Positions 1 through 8,050 of a DNA stretch of 64,000 nucleotides are shown piece after piece. Made by a program: the position numbers and the translations under genes. Numbering within the stretch: position 1 is the first letter of the stretch; every line of letters begins with the position of its first letter. The stretch is from Hyphomicrobiales bacterium (GTDB lineage Bacteria > Pseudomonadota > Alphaproteobacteria > Rhizobiales > Xanthobacteraceae). Below the pieces are notes generated by a model. It was not told where the DNA came from. It made no database searches and saw nothing but the letters and a program-made list of their open reading frames with translations. The DNA lies in contig JAKFYI010000001.1 in NCBI GenBank assembly GCA_021730985.1, forward strand, positions 1-64,000, in the 5' to 3' direction.

Positions 1-14
1 AGGCGGAGCACCAA

Positions 15-815
15 ATGGCGGGCGCAACGATCCGGGCTGTGGCGATCCTCGGCAGCCTAATGCTGATGGCCACTTCCGCTGTCGCGCAGAGCGTTCCGTT
101 GCCGGTGCCGGCGCCCTATCCGAAGGGCGGCGCGCCATCGGCCGCACAGCCCCGCCCCTCGGCCCCGATCCCGCTGACACCGGGCGCGCAGCGCGACACC
201 AGGACTCCGGCTGCGCCGCAAGTGGCGAAGCCGCCTTCGATCTTCAATTTCGGCGCCGGGCAGACCACCGCGTTCGACGCCAAGCAGCGTGCCCTGGTGG
301 ACCGGGTCAGCAACTACATGATGAGCATCCGCGTGCTCTCGGGCGACTTCGTCCAGATCGGACCTGACGGCGGCAAATCGGAAGGCGAATTCTACCTTCA
401 GAAGCCGGGCCGCGTGCGGTTCGACTACAGCCCGCCGTCGCCGGTGGAACTGATCTCCGATGGCTCGTCGGTGGTGGTGCGCGACCGCAAGCTGGCGACG
501 CAGGACCTCTACCCGCTCTCGCAGACCCCGCTGCGCTTCCTGCTCGCCGACCAGCTCGACCTGATGCGCGACACCAACGTGGTGGGCATTTATGCCGACG
601 ACGTATTCGTCACCATCGTCATCGAGGAACGCCAGATTTTGGCGGGCACGCATCGCCTGATGCTGATGTTCAATGCCCAGGATTTGCAGCTCAAGCAGTG
701 GACCGTGACCGATCCGCAGGGCTACGACACCACCGTTGCGATCTACAATCTCGACAGCACCCGGCGGCCCGACCCGACGCTGTTCCGCATCGACTACACG
801 CGGCAGATTCAGTAG
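15..815 (+). CDS. lolA: LolA-like outer-membrane lipoprotein carrier protein
   Basis: This 266-residue protein is likely a periplasmic chaperone that ferries lipoproteins from the LolCDE exporter to the outer membrane. Residues 1-24 form a signal peptide with a hydrophobic core and an AVA cleavage site. Residues 27-75 are rich in Pro and Ala. The LolA-type domain follows from about residue 90, with the family-typical stretches FVQIGPDGGKSEGEFYLQKP and GRVRFDYSPP. The start is the ATG at 15, just inside the window edge. The Pro-rich linker between signal and domain is longer than in enteric LolA, as is common in this bacterial order. LolA-family membership is well supported; the in vivo role is inferred from the family. 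Confidence 0.85.
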   Translation: MAGATIRAVAILGSLMLMATSAVAQSVPLPVPAPYPKGGAPSAAQPRPSAPIPLTPGAQRDTRTPAAPQVAKPPSIFNFGAGQTTAFDAKQRALVDRVSNYMMSIRVLSGDFVQIGPDGGKSEGEFYLQKPGRVRFDYSPPSPVELISDGSSVVVRDRKLATQDLYPLSQTPLRFLLADQLDLMRDTNVVGIYADDVFVTIVIEERQILAGTHRLMLMFNAQDLQLKQWTVTDPQGYDTTVAIYNLDSTRRPDPTLFRIDYTRQIQ

Positions 816-889
816 CGGATAGCGCGCCGCTTCTCTCCACGATTTCCAATCCTATATCCGGTGTCATCGCCCGCGGGTAAGATGACGCC

Positions 890-1711
890 ATGCAGCTCAA
901 GGTCACGACCTGGAATATCAACTCGGTGCGTCTGCGCATCGACTTGGTGGCCAAGTTCATCAAGGCGGTGCGGCCCGATGTGCTGTGCCTGCAAGAAACA
1001 AAATGCCCGGACGACGCCTTTCCGCTCAAGCGATTCAAGCGGCTCGGCTATGAGCATTTCGCGCTGAACGGGCAGAAGGGCTATCACGGCGTGAGCGTCG
1101 TCTCGCGGCTGCCGTTCGAGACCACGAGCAAGAAGGACTATTGCGGCAAGACCGATTCGCGTCATGTCGGCGTGACCTTCGGGGAGAAGGCGGGGCTGCG
1201 CGATCCGCTCACCGTCCACAACTACTACATCCCCGCGGGCGGCGACGAACCCGACCCCGCGATCAATCCGAAATTCGCACACAAGCTCTCGTTTCTCGAT
1301 GAATTGCGCGAGTGCCCGCACATGCTGCCGGCGCGCAACGAGCGCTCGATCGTGGTCGGCGATCTCAATGTCGCGCCGCTCGAATGCGACGTGTGGAATC
1401 ACAAGGCGCTGCTCAAGGTCGTGTCGCACACGCCGATCGAATGCGAGAAGCTGATCGCCGCGCAGAAGGCGGGCAATTGGATCGACGCGGCGCGAACCAT
1501 CGTGCGCGAGCCGGAGAAGCTGTTCACCTGGTGGAGCTACCGCTCGCCGGACTGGGCTTCGGTCGACAAGGGCCGCCGCCTCGACCACATCTGGGTGACG
1601 CCCGCGCTGGGCGACCGGTTGGCGGACATCAAAGTCGCCCGGGATGCGCGCGGCTGGACGAGACCATCGGACCATGTGCCGGTGACGGCAACGCTGGAAA
1701 TTCCTGTTTGA
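890..1711 (+). CDS. xth: Exodeoxyribonuclease III
   Basis: A 273-residue AP endonuclease and 3'-5' exonuclease of the ExoIII family, which acts in base excision repair by incising abasic sites and removing blocked 3' ends. The endonuclease/exonuclease/phosphatase fold is visible: NINS near residues 9-12, the metal ligand Glu36 in LQETK, the GDLNV motif in the middle and the catalytic Asp261-His262 pair in SDHVPV near the C-terminus. Length is normal. The gene stands alone, and a palindromic repeat begins at its stop codon. The adjacent opposite-strand genes encode a cyclic-nucleotide-binding protein and a response regulator. Confidence 0.95.
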   Translation: MQLKVTTWNINSVRLRIDLVAKFIKAVRPDVLCLQETKCPDDAFPLKRFKRLGYEHFALNGQKGYHGVSVVSRLPFETTSKKDYCGKTDSRHVGVTFGEKAGLRDPLTVHNYYIPAGGDEPDPAINPKFAHKLSFLDELRECPHMLPARNERSIVVGDLNVAPLECDVWNHKALLKVVSHTPIECEKLIAAQKAGNWIDAARTIVREPEKLFTWWSYRSPDWASVDKGRRLDHIWVTPALGDRLADIKVARDARGWTRPSDHVPVTATLEIPV

Positions 1712-1757
1712 GCATGATCTTTTCCGAAAACCGGTACCCACTTTTCGGGATCATGCT
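1710..1757. repeat. Palindromic repeat, family A (copy 1)
   Basis: An imperfect inverted repeat whose arms read GAGCATGATC and GATCATGCT, with inner arms TTTTCCGAAAA and TTTTCGGGA. It begins within the xth stop codon and ends before the convergent downstream gene, so it may form a shared terminator hairpin. Near-identical copies lie at 12304-12352 and 52980-53028. Confidence 0.8.
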
Positions 1758-2221
1758 TAGCGTGGTGCCTCGCTGGCATCGAGCAATGCGCGGATGTTGC
1801 CCATGTCCTGCATCGACTGCGTGGTGCGCGCCGCAATCTGTTCGCGCAGCGTATGCGCCGCATCGGGATAGCCTTCGAGCATCTTGAGGAACAGACCGCG
1901 CGAAATGCGAATCACCGTCGAAGGCTCGCGCGCCACCGCGGTCGCGGGCCGAGATGTCTCGGTCAGCAGCGCCAGTTCGCCCAGCAGCGTGCCCGGCCCC
2001 GCCACGATCTCCGCTCCGCCGGCGCCCATCGGACGCAGATCGAACGATCCCTCCTGCACCACATAGCCGCCGTCCGCGGCATCGCCGGCGTGAAACAACG
2101 CTTCGCCATCGTGGACGTAACGGCTCTCCGCGCCGATCGCGAGAATGCGCAGCGCGGTGCGGCCGAGCAGGCGCAGCGTCGGCACGCGCTCCAGAAATGC
2201 GATGTCGTCTTCGATGCTCAC
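1757..2221 (-). CDS. Cyclic-nucleotide-binding-domain protein (Crp/cNMP family, no HTH)
   Basis: A 154-residue protein with one cyclic-nucleotide-binding beta-roll: residues around GEALFHAGDAADGGYVVQEG, then the phosphate-binding-cassette-like GTLLGELALLTETSRPATAVA. No C-terminal helix-turn-helix is visible, so it is probably a stand-alone sensor rather than a Crp-type transcription factor. The start is taken as GTG at 2221, since the frame upstream of it reads into the response-regulator gene and gives unrelated sequence. That start lies 30 bases after the regulator's stop, so the two genes probably form an operon. Ligand and partner are unknown. Confidence 0.75.
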   Translation of the reverse strand: MSIEDDIAFLERVPTLRLLGRTALRILAIGAESRYVHDGEALFHAGDAADGGYVVQEGSFDLRPMGAGGAEIVAGPGTLLGELALLTETSRPATAVAREPSTVIRISRGLFLKMLEGYPDAAHTLREQIAARTTQSMQDMGNIRALLDASEAPR

Positions 2222-2250
2222 GTTGTCTGCTTCGCGATCATGCGCCGGCC

Positions 2251-2937
2251 TCAGGGCACCAGCTTGTAGCCGCCCGCATCCGTCACCAGGATCGCCGGAT
2301 TCGCGGCGTCCTTCTCGACCTTCTGCCGCAGCCGATAGACATGCGTTTCGAGCGTGTGCGTGGTCACGCCGGAGTTGTAGCCCCACACCTCCTGCAGCAA
2401 AGTCTCGCGCGACACCGGGCGCTGCCCGGCGCGATAGAGATAGCGCAAGATCGCGGTTTCCTTTTCGGTCAGCCGCACCTTGCTGCCCTTGGGATTCATC
2501 AGCAGCTTCGAGCTTGGACGGAACGTGTAGGGACCGATGGCGAACACCGCGTCTTCGCTCGCCTCATGCTGACGAAGCTGCGCGCGGATGCGCGCCAGTA
2601 GCACGGCGAACCGGAACGGCTTGGTGATGTAGTCGTTGGCGCCGGATTCCAGGCCCAGGATCGTGTCGGAATCCGTGTCATGCCCCGTCAACATGATGAT
2701 CGGCGCCTTGAAGCCGTTCTTGCGAAGGATGCGAACCGCCTCGCGGCCATCGATATCCGGCAGGCCGACGTCCATGATGACCAGATCGATCTGGTCGGTT
2801 TTGGCCATCTGAACGCCCTTGGTGCCGGTCTCGACGGCGACCGCCTCGAATTCATCGTGCAGCGCAAGCTGCTCGACCAATCCGCCACGCAGATCGTCAT
2901 CGTCGTCGACGATCAGGATTTTTCGGCTGTTGGGCAT
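2251..2937 (-). CDS. cenR: OmpR/PhoB-family response regulator, CenR-like
   Basis: A 228-residue two-component response regulator. The receiver domain (about 1-115) has the acidic cluster DDDDD at 11-15, the phosphoacceptor Asp56 in IMDVGLPD, the Thr of MLTGHD and Lys106 in ITKPF. The winged-helix DNA-binding domain follows, with RLTEKETAILRYL and the recognition-helix region THTLETHVYRLRQK. The sequence resembles Caulobacter CenR, an essential cell-envelope regulator; this assignment comes from remembered similarity and is moderately sure. The start is ATG 2937; an upstream extension of the frame looks non-coding. It is divergent from an L,D-transpeptidase gene, which fits an envelope role. 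No partner kinase is adjacent. Confidence 0.8.
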   Translation of the reverse strand: MPNSRKILIVDDDDDLRGGLVEQLALHDEFEAVAVETGTKGVQMAKTDQIDLVIMDVGLPDIDGREAVRILRKNGFKAPIIMLTGHDTDSDTILGLESGANDYITKPFRFAVLLARIRAQLRQHEASEDAVFAIGPYTFRPSSKLLMNPKGSKVRLTEKETAILRYLYRAGQRPVSRETLLQEVWGYNSGVTTHTLETHVYRLRQKVEKDAANPAILVTDAGGYKLVP

Positions 2938-2975
2938 TAAACTCCGAGGCCCCTTGCTGCCGGTGACCCCGCAGC

Positions 2976-3557
2976 GTGGCGCGAAGTAGAACATTCGGGA
3001 CCAAAAGAGCAAGCGCCTTGCAACCATTGCAGAAAACGTCGATTGGCACTCTCCGGGTGCGTGCAAGAGCGGGCGAACGGACCCGCGGCTGGCTGATGGC
3101 CGGATCGTTGACCATCCCCGTTGCGCTGGGCCGGGGCGGCATCAAGGCCAACAAACGCGAAGGCGACGGCGGCACGCCCCGCGGCCGGTTCACGCTGCGG
3201 CGGTTGTGGTGGCGCGCCGATCGCGGGCCGCGTCCACGCACCGGCCTTCCCGTCCGGCGTATCCGGCCAAACGACGGCTGGTGCGAGGATCCCGCCGATC
3301 GCCGCTACAACCGGCCGGTCGAGGTGCCCAAACAAAGCACCGCGGACCGGCTGTGGCGCACCGACCGGCTTTATGACGTCATCATCGAGATCAGCCACAA
3401 CACCCGGCCCCGCGTGGCGGGCCGTGGCAGTGCCGTGTTCGTGCATATCGCCCGCGAGAAATTCGCCCCGACCGCAGGCTGCGTGGCCCTGGAAACCAGG
3501 ACGTTGCGCCGCCTGCTGGAGCGTCTTGGACCGGACACTCGCATCGACATTGCCTGA
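2976..3557 (+). CDS. L,D-transpeptidase (YkuD-domain) family protein
   Basis: A protein of up to 193 residues with a YkuD-type catalytic core. His157 in VHIAREKF and Cys169 in APTAGCVAL match the family HxxxxxxxxxxxGC signature for the acyl-enzyme cysteine. Such enzymes form 3-3 crosslinks in peptidoglycan or attach proteins to it, usually in the periplasm. The first in-frame start is GTG 2976; TTG near 3018 or ATG 3096 are alternatives, and no clear signal peptide is seen with any of them. It shares a short intergenic region with the divergent CenR-like regulator. Confidence 0.75.
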   Translation: MARSRTFGTKRASALQPLQKTSIGTLRVRARAGERTRGWLMAGSLTIPVALGRGGIKANKREGDGGTPRGRFTLRRLWWRADRGPRPRTGLPVRRIRPNDGWCEDPADRRYNRPVEVPKQSTADRLWRTDRLYDVIIEISHNTRPRVAGRGSAVFVHIAREKFAPTAGCVALETRTLRRLLERLGPDTRIDIA

Positions 3558-3586
3558 GGCGGACGCAAGAGGCAGAAAATACACCT

Positions 3587-3614
3587 TTGGGTTGTATTAT
3601 CCGAAAACTATGAT
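3587..3614 (+). promoter_or_regulatory. Putative sigma70-type promoter for the HerA-like gene
   Basis: TTGGGT and TATGAT are separated by 16 bases, about 100 bases upstream of the HerA-like start. It is visible only by eye and no transcript data support it. Confidence 0.35.
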
Positions 3615-3713
3615 GGGCTGGCTTAACAAAATCTCCAGCGTTGGCCCGGTAACATCATCTGCCGTCACGAAGCCGTTCCACGGCGCGACTCGTACATTCG
3701 GCCTGGAGTGGCA

Positions 3714-5744
3714 ATGGATTCCAATTTTCTGCGGCAGCCTCCGGCACCCGCACCCCGCCAGCCGCTGACACCTGCCCCGGCCGCATCGCTTGCGCCCCCA
3801 CCTCTATCGGCCGCACCTCATCAACCTGCCCCGGCTTCCGCGGCACCTTCGCCTGCACCCGCTCTGGCACCCGCTAACAAGAATGTGATCGGCCGCGTCC
3901 ACGCGGTCAGCGGCGCGCAGGTGACAGTTGGGCTGAGCCCGGCGACTGCGGCAATCGACCCGTCGAAGGCCACGGTCGGTAAGTTCCTTGGAATCCTGAG
4001 CAGCAATTCCGTCATCGTCGGCATGATTACCGAGCTCGCCGAGCGGCCGTTGCGCGATCAGGACAATGCCTGCCGCAGTGTCGCGCGGCTCGATCTGGTC
4101 GGCGAGATCAGGACCAAGAATTCGGGCGGCGTCCCGTATTTCCAGCGCGGCGTCACGGAATATCCGGTGATCGGCGAGCCGGCCATGCTGATGACCGATC
4201 GCGAGCTTCGCGTCATCTACGGCGGCGGAGACAGCAAGCAGGCGCCGATCGGCGTGTTGCAGCAGGACCACTCGATCTCCGCCCAAATCGACATCCACCA
4301 ACTGGTGAGCAAGCACTTCGCCGTGCTCGGCACCACCGGCGTCGGCAAGTCGAACGGCGTCGCCATCATTCTGCAGAAGATCCTGGAGGAGCAGCCGGAG
4401 CTGCGCATCTTCCTGATCGATCCACACAACGAATACGCCCGCTGCTTCGGCGACAAGTCGCAGGTGCTGACACCGCGAAACCTGCGGCTGCCGTTCTGGC
4501 TGTTCAACTTCGAAGAAACGGTGGACGCCTTTTTCGGCGGCCGTCCGGGCATCGACGAAGAAGTCGAAATCCTCTCCGAGGTCATCCCGCTCGCCAAGGC
4601 GGTGTACGGCCAATACAAAGGCAACGCGAACGACCGCCAGCTCGCCAAGAAAAAGGATCCCCGCTCGTCAGGTTTCGGCGTCGATACGCCGGTGCCGTAC
4701 CGGATCGAGGATCTCACCGCGCTGATCGACGAGCGGATGGGGAAACTCGAGAACCGCTCGCGCACATCGATCTACAACAAGCTGCTGCAGCGCATTCAGA
4801 CCTTCCGCAATCACCCACGCTACGGCTTCATGTTCGAAAACGCCACCGTCGGCGGCGACACGATGGTAGAGGTGCTGAGCCATCTGTTCCGCATCCCCGC
4901 GAACGGCAAGCCGATGACGATCATGCAGCTCGCGGGATTTCCCGCCGAGGTGGTCGATTCGGTGGTGTCGGTGTTGTCGCGCATGGCGTTCGACTTCGGG
5001 CTTTGGAGCGACGGCGCGTCGCCGCTGCTGTTCGTCTGCGAGGAGGCGCACCGCTACGCCCCCGCCGATTCCAAGATCGGCTTCGGTCCGACCCGCCGCG
5101 CGCTGTCGCGCATCGCCAAGGAAGGCCGCAAGTACGGCGTGTTCCTCGGCCTGGTGACGCAGCGTCCCGCGGAAATCGATCCGACGATCATTTCACAATG
5201 CAGCACGCTGTTCGTCATGCGGCTGTCGAACGATCGCGACCAGGTGTTGATCAAGTCCGCGGTGTCTGACGCCGCCGCCAACCTGCTGACGTTCATTCCC
5301 TCGCTCGGTACCGCCGAGGTCTTCGCATTCGGAGCCGGCGTCGCATTGCCGACGCGCATGAAGTTCAGGGAGCTGCCGCCGCACCTGCGCCCGACCAGCG
5401 AGGCGGGCGGTAACACCCGCATCGCAGCGGGCATGAACCCCGATCGCGACCTGATCGCCTCGGTCATCGAGCGCTGGCGCGCCTCGACCATGAGCCACAA
5501 GAACGCATTCGACGACGACACCGATCTCGGTTCATGGAACGAACCTGCGGCGACGCCGGCGAGCCCTGCACCTGCTGCACCGCCAAGCTACGAGCCGCAG
5601 CGGCCGGCCCTCGACACGCCGTCACGTCTCGGAACGGACCCGCAGCGGCCCAGCATTCTGCGCAAACCGCTGGGCGGAGAGCCCGCGCCGCCGCTCGGAT
5701 CGCCGGCCGCATCGCCGGGCTCGCCTTCGACCCGCTGGCGCTGA
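3714..5744 (+). CDS. HerA-type hexameric ATPase/helicase
   Basis: A 676-residue FtsK-HerA-superfamily ATPase. An N-terminal Pro/Ala-rich tail (about 1-60) precedes a HAS-barrel-like region. Walker A is GTTGVGKSN near residue 205 and the Walker B-like LLFVCEEAH lies near residue 438, followed by RIAKEGRKYGVFLGLVTQRP, typical of HerA. A Pro-rich C-terminal tail closes the protein. HerA proteins are DNA-pumping helicases that usually partner NurA nuclease in resection or defence, but no NurA is next door. ATG 3714 is preferred over GTG 3708 because GGAG lies a suitable distance upstream. Function beyond an ATPase is not shown. Confidence 0.8.
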   Translation: MDSNFLRQPPAPAPRQPLTPAPAASLAPPPLSAAPHQPAPASAAPSPAPALAPANKNVIGRVHAVSGAQVTVGLSPATAAIDPSKATVGKFLGILSSNSVIVGMITELAERPLRDQDNACRSVARLDLVGEIRTKNSGGVPYFQRGVTEYPVIGEPAMLMTDRELRVIYGGGDSKQAPIGVLQQDHSISAQIDIHQLVSKHFAVLGTTGVGKSNGVAIILQKILEEQPELRIFLIDPHNEYARCFGDKSQVLTPRNLRLPFWLFNFEETVDAFFGGRPGIDEEVEILSEVIPLAKAVYGQYKGNANDRQLAKKKDPRSSGFGVDTPVPYRIEDLTALIDERMGKLENRSRTSIYNKLLQRIQTFRNHPRYGFMFENATVGGDTMVEVLSHLFRIPANGKPMTIMQLAGFPAEVVDSVVSVLSRMAFDFGLWSDGASPLLFVCEEAHRYAPADSKIGFGPTRRALSRIAKEGRKYGVFLGLVTQRPAEIDPTIISQCSTLFVMRLSNDRDQVLIKSAVSDAAANLLTFIPSLGTAEVFAFGAGVALPTRMKFRELPPHLRPTSEAGGNTRIAAGMNPDRDLIASVIERWRASTMSHKNAFDDDTDLGSWNEPAATPASPAPAAPPSYEPQRPALDTPSRLGTDPQRPSILRKPLGGEPAPPLGSPAASPGSPSTRWR

Positions 5745-5747
5745 CGT

Positions 5748-6416
5748 TCAGCGGCCGCCGAAAATCGCCGTGCCGACGCGGATATGCGTCGCACCCATGG
5801 CGATGGCGATCGGGAAATCCGCGCTCATTCCCATCGAAAGCAGCTTGAGCCCATTGCGGGCGGCGACCTTCGCCGTCAGCGCGAAATGCGGCGCCGGCGC
5901 CTCGTCGTGCGGCGGAATGCACATCAGACCGCCGATTGCGAGCCCGTAGCCGTCGCGGCATCGCGCCAGGAATGCGTCGGCATCCTGCGGCAGCACGCCT
6001 GCCTTCTGCGGTTCGGCGCCTGTGTTGACCTCCAAAAACAGCAGCGGGCGGCGATCCGTCTTTGCGATTTCCTTGGCAAGCGCTTCGCACAGGCTCGGCC
6101 GATCGACCGAATGGATGGCGTCGAACAGCGCAATCGCTTCCTTCACCTTGTTCGATTGCAGCGGTCCGATCATATGAAGCTCAAGGCCGGGATGCGCGGC
6201 CTGGAGCGCGGGCCATTTGCCCTTGGCTTCCTGGACGCGGTTCTCGCCGAACACCGTCTGACCTGCCGCGATCACCGGATCGATCGCCGTGGCTTCGAAT
6301 GTCTTCGACACAGCAACCAGCGTCACGCCCGCCGGATCGCGCCGCGCATCGGCGCAGGCGCGCACAATCTCCTGCCGCACGGCAGGCAGTCCGGTGATGG
6401 CGGAGGTGACGCTCAT
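5748..6416 (-). CDS. YggS-family pyridoxal 5'-phosphate homeostasis protein
   Basis: A 222-residue single-domain PLP-binding protein of the YggS/PROSC family, which buffers cellular PLP and affects amino-acid pools. The PLP lysine is Lys38 in LVAVSKTF. Other family marks are FGENRVQEA, HMIGPLQSNK, SVDR and the C-terminal SMGMSADFPIAI plus GATHIRVGTAIFG. Length matches the family. Its stop lies three bases from the convergent HerA-like stop. Confidence 0.92.
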   Translation of the reverse strand: MSVTSAITGLPAVRQEIVRACADARRDPAGVTLVAVSKTFEATAIDPVIAAGQTVFGENRVQEAKGKWPALQAAHPGLELHMIGPLQSNKVKEAIALFDAIHSVDRPSLCEALAKEIAKTDRRPLLFLEVNTGAEPQKAGVLPQDADAFLARCRDGYGLAIGGLMCIPPHDEAPAPHFALTAKVAARNGLKLLSMGMSADFPIAIAMGATHIRVGTAIFGGR

Positions 6417-6481
6417 GCCGCGAAGATACCATCAAGCGCGGCGAACTGCGGCGCAAAATCTTCAGGCGTCGCGCTGGATAA

Positions 6482-7870
6482 CTAGAACGGCGCCCGTTGC
6501 ACCGGCCGCTCCGCTTCACGGCGGGACGGCGGATCGGACAGCGGCGGGCTGACGCCATAGCGCGCGAACTCCACCGAGACGTCGGCCTTGAGCGCGCGCG
6601 CGGCGGCGACGTCTTCGTTGCCACTGGCGAAATCGTTCTTCCTGCGCTTGGCCATGCCGCGGCCGTACAGCGAGGCCACCTTGTTCGGTTCGATGCGCAG
6701 CGCAGCGTCGTAGTCGGCGATGGCGTCGTCGAAGCGGCCCGACTTCAGATGCACGAAGGCGCGGCTGTCGAGCGCGTGGACGAAATCCGGGCGCAGGCGA
6801 AGCGCCTCGTTGCAATCGGCCAGCGCCGCCTGCAACTCGCCGGTCACAGCGCGGGTCCAGCAGCGGCTGTTCCAAGCGGCGGTGTTGGACGGCTGCAGCC
6901 GCGTGACGTGGCTGTAGTCCGTGATGGCCGCCGAGTACTGCCGGCGATTTTCGTTGGCGATGGCGCGGCTGAAATAGGCGGCAATATAATTGCCATCGAT
7001 GCGGATCGCCTGATCGTAGTCGGCAATGGCGCGCGCGGGCTGCCCCTTCTTGAAGAACGCGTTGCCGCGGTTATTGAAGGCAAATGCGTCCTTGGGATCG
7101 AGCTTGATGGCGTCGTCGAAGTCACGGATCGCCTGCTCGATCTGGCCCTTGCGCTCGTAGGCCACGCCGCGATTGACCAGCGCATCCTGGTACTTCGGAT
7201 CGATCGCCAGGACATGATCGTAGTCGCGGATGGCGCGATCCGGATCGGACTTGGCGAAGTGGGCGTTGCCGCGATTGTAGAACGCGATGGCGTAGCGCGG
7301 ATCGAGCGTCACCGCCTCGTCGAAGTCGCGCACCGCGCGGTCGAACTCGCTCCGGCTCGCATAGGCATTGCCGCGATTGTTCAGGCTGACGGCATCGGGG
7401 GCGAGGCGGATCGCTTCGTCATAGTCGGCGATGGCGCGCTCGTGGTCGCCCTTGTTGAACCGGGCCAGACCGCGGTTGCCGAACGCGGAGGCAAATTTCG
7501 GATTGAGGCGGATCGCTTCGTCGTAGTCGGAAATGGCGTTGTCGTATTCACGCTTCACGGCGCGCGCGATGCCCCGGTTGTGGTAGGCGCCGGCCTGCGA
7601 AGGATCGTGCTTGATCGCGTTGTCGTAGTCGTCGATGGCGCGGGTCACCTCGCCCTTCGCGGTCCATTCAACGCCGCGGTTGCTGTAGGCCAGCGCGAGC
7701 ACGCGCCCGCTCAGCTTGCCGGACCCGATGGCGCGGTCGCACGCGGCAAGCGCCGCCTGGCCCGACGCTTTCGCGCAGGCCGCCCAGTCGTCAGATTGCG
7801 CGGAAGCCGCCAGCAGGCCGGCCATCGACAGGCCGGCGAACAGCGCAACGCGAGGAATTCTCCGAAGCAT
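6482..7870 (-). CDS. Secreted tetratricopeptide-repeat protein
   Basis: A 462-residue protein with an N-terminal signal peptide (about 1-25, ending in ASAQS). About eleven 34-residue TPR units follow between residues 60 and 420, each with the pattern A-x-x-NRG-x-A-x-x-x-x-x-x-x-x-AI-x-DYD-x-AI-x-L-x-P. The repeats are unusually regular, which suggests expansion by internal duplication. TPR arrays are protein-binding scaffolds, and this one probably acts in the periplasm. No enzymatic domain is visible. The C-terminal 30 residues are Pro/Arg-rich. Partners are unknown. Confidence 0.8.
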   Translation of the reverse strand: MLRRIPRVALFAGLSMAGLLAASAQSDDWAACAKASGQAALAACDRAIGSGKLSGRVLALAYSNRGVEWTAKGEVTRAIDDYDNAIKHDPSQAGAYHNRGIARAVKREYDNAISDYDEAIRLNPKFASAFGNRGLARFNKGDHERAIADYDEAIRLAPDAVSLNNRGNAYASRSEFDRAVRDFDEAVTLDPRYAIAFYNRGNAHFAKSDPDRAIRDYDHVLAIDPKYQDALVNRGVAYERKGQIEQAIRDFDDAIKLDPKDAFAFNNRGNAFFKKGQPARAIADYDQAIRIDGNYIAAYFSRAIANENRRQYSAAITDYSHVTRLQPSNTAAWNSRCWTRAVTGELQAALADCNEALRLRPDFVHALDSRAFVHLKSGRFDDAIADYDAALRIEPNKVASLYGRGMAKRRKNDFASGNEDVAAARALKADVSVEFARYGVSPPLSDPPSRREAERPVQRAPF

Positions 7871-8050
7871 CCATGACCCTTCCCCGCCGCGATCGTTAAT
7901 CTACTGAGAAGGACGGGCCGGCCAACACGTTTCAGCCAATATCGTTAAAGGCGGCGGGCCGAGTGCTCCGGCGCGCCTGAGTGTTGACCGGATCGCGCTT
8001 TCCGTGGCCTAGTCCGCCCGCTTTTTGAGGCCGAAAACCAAGCCGATTCG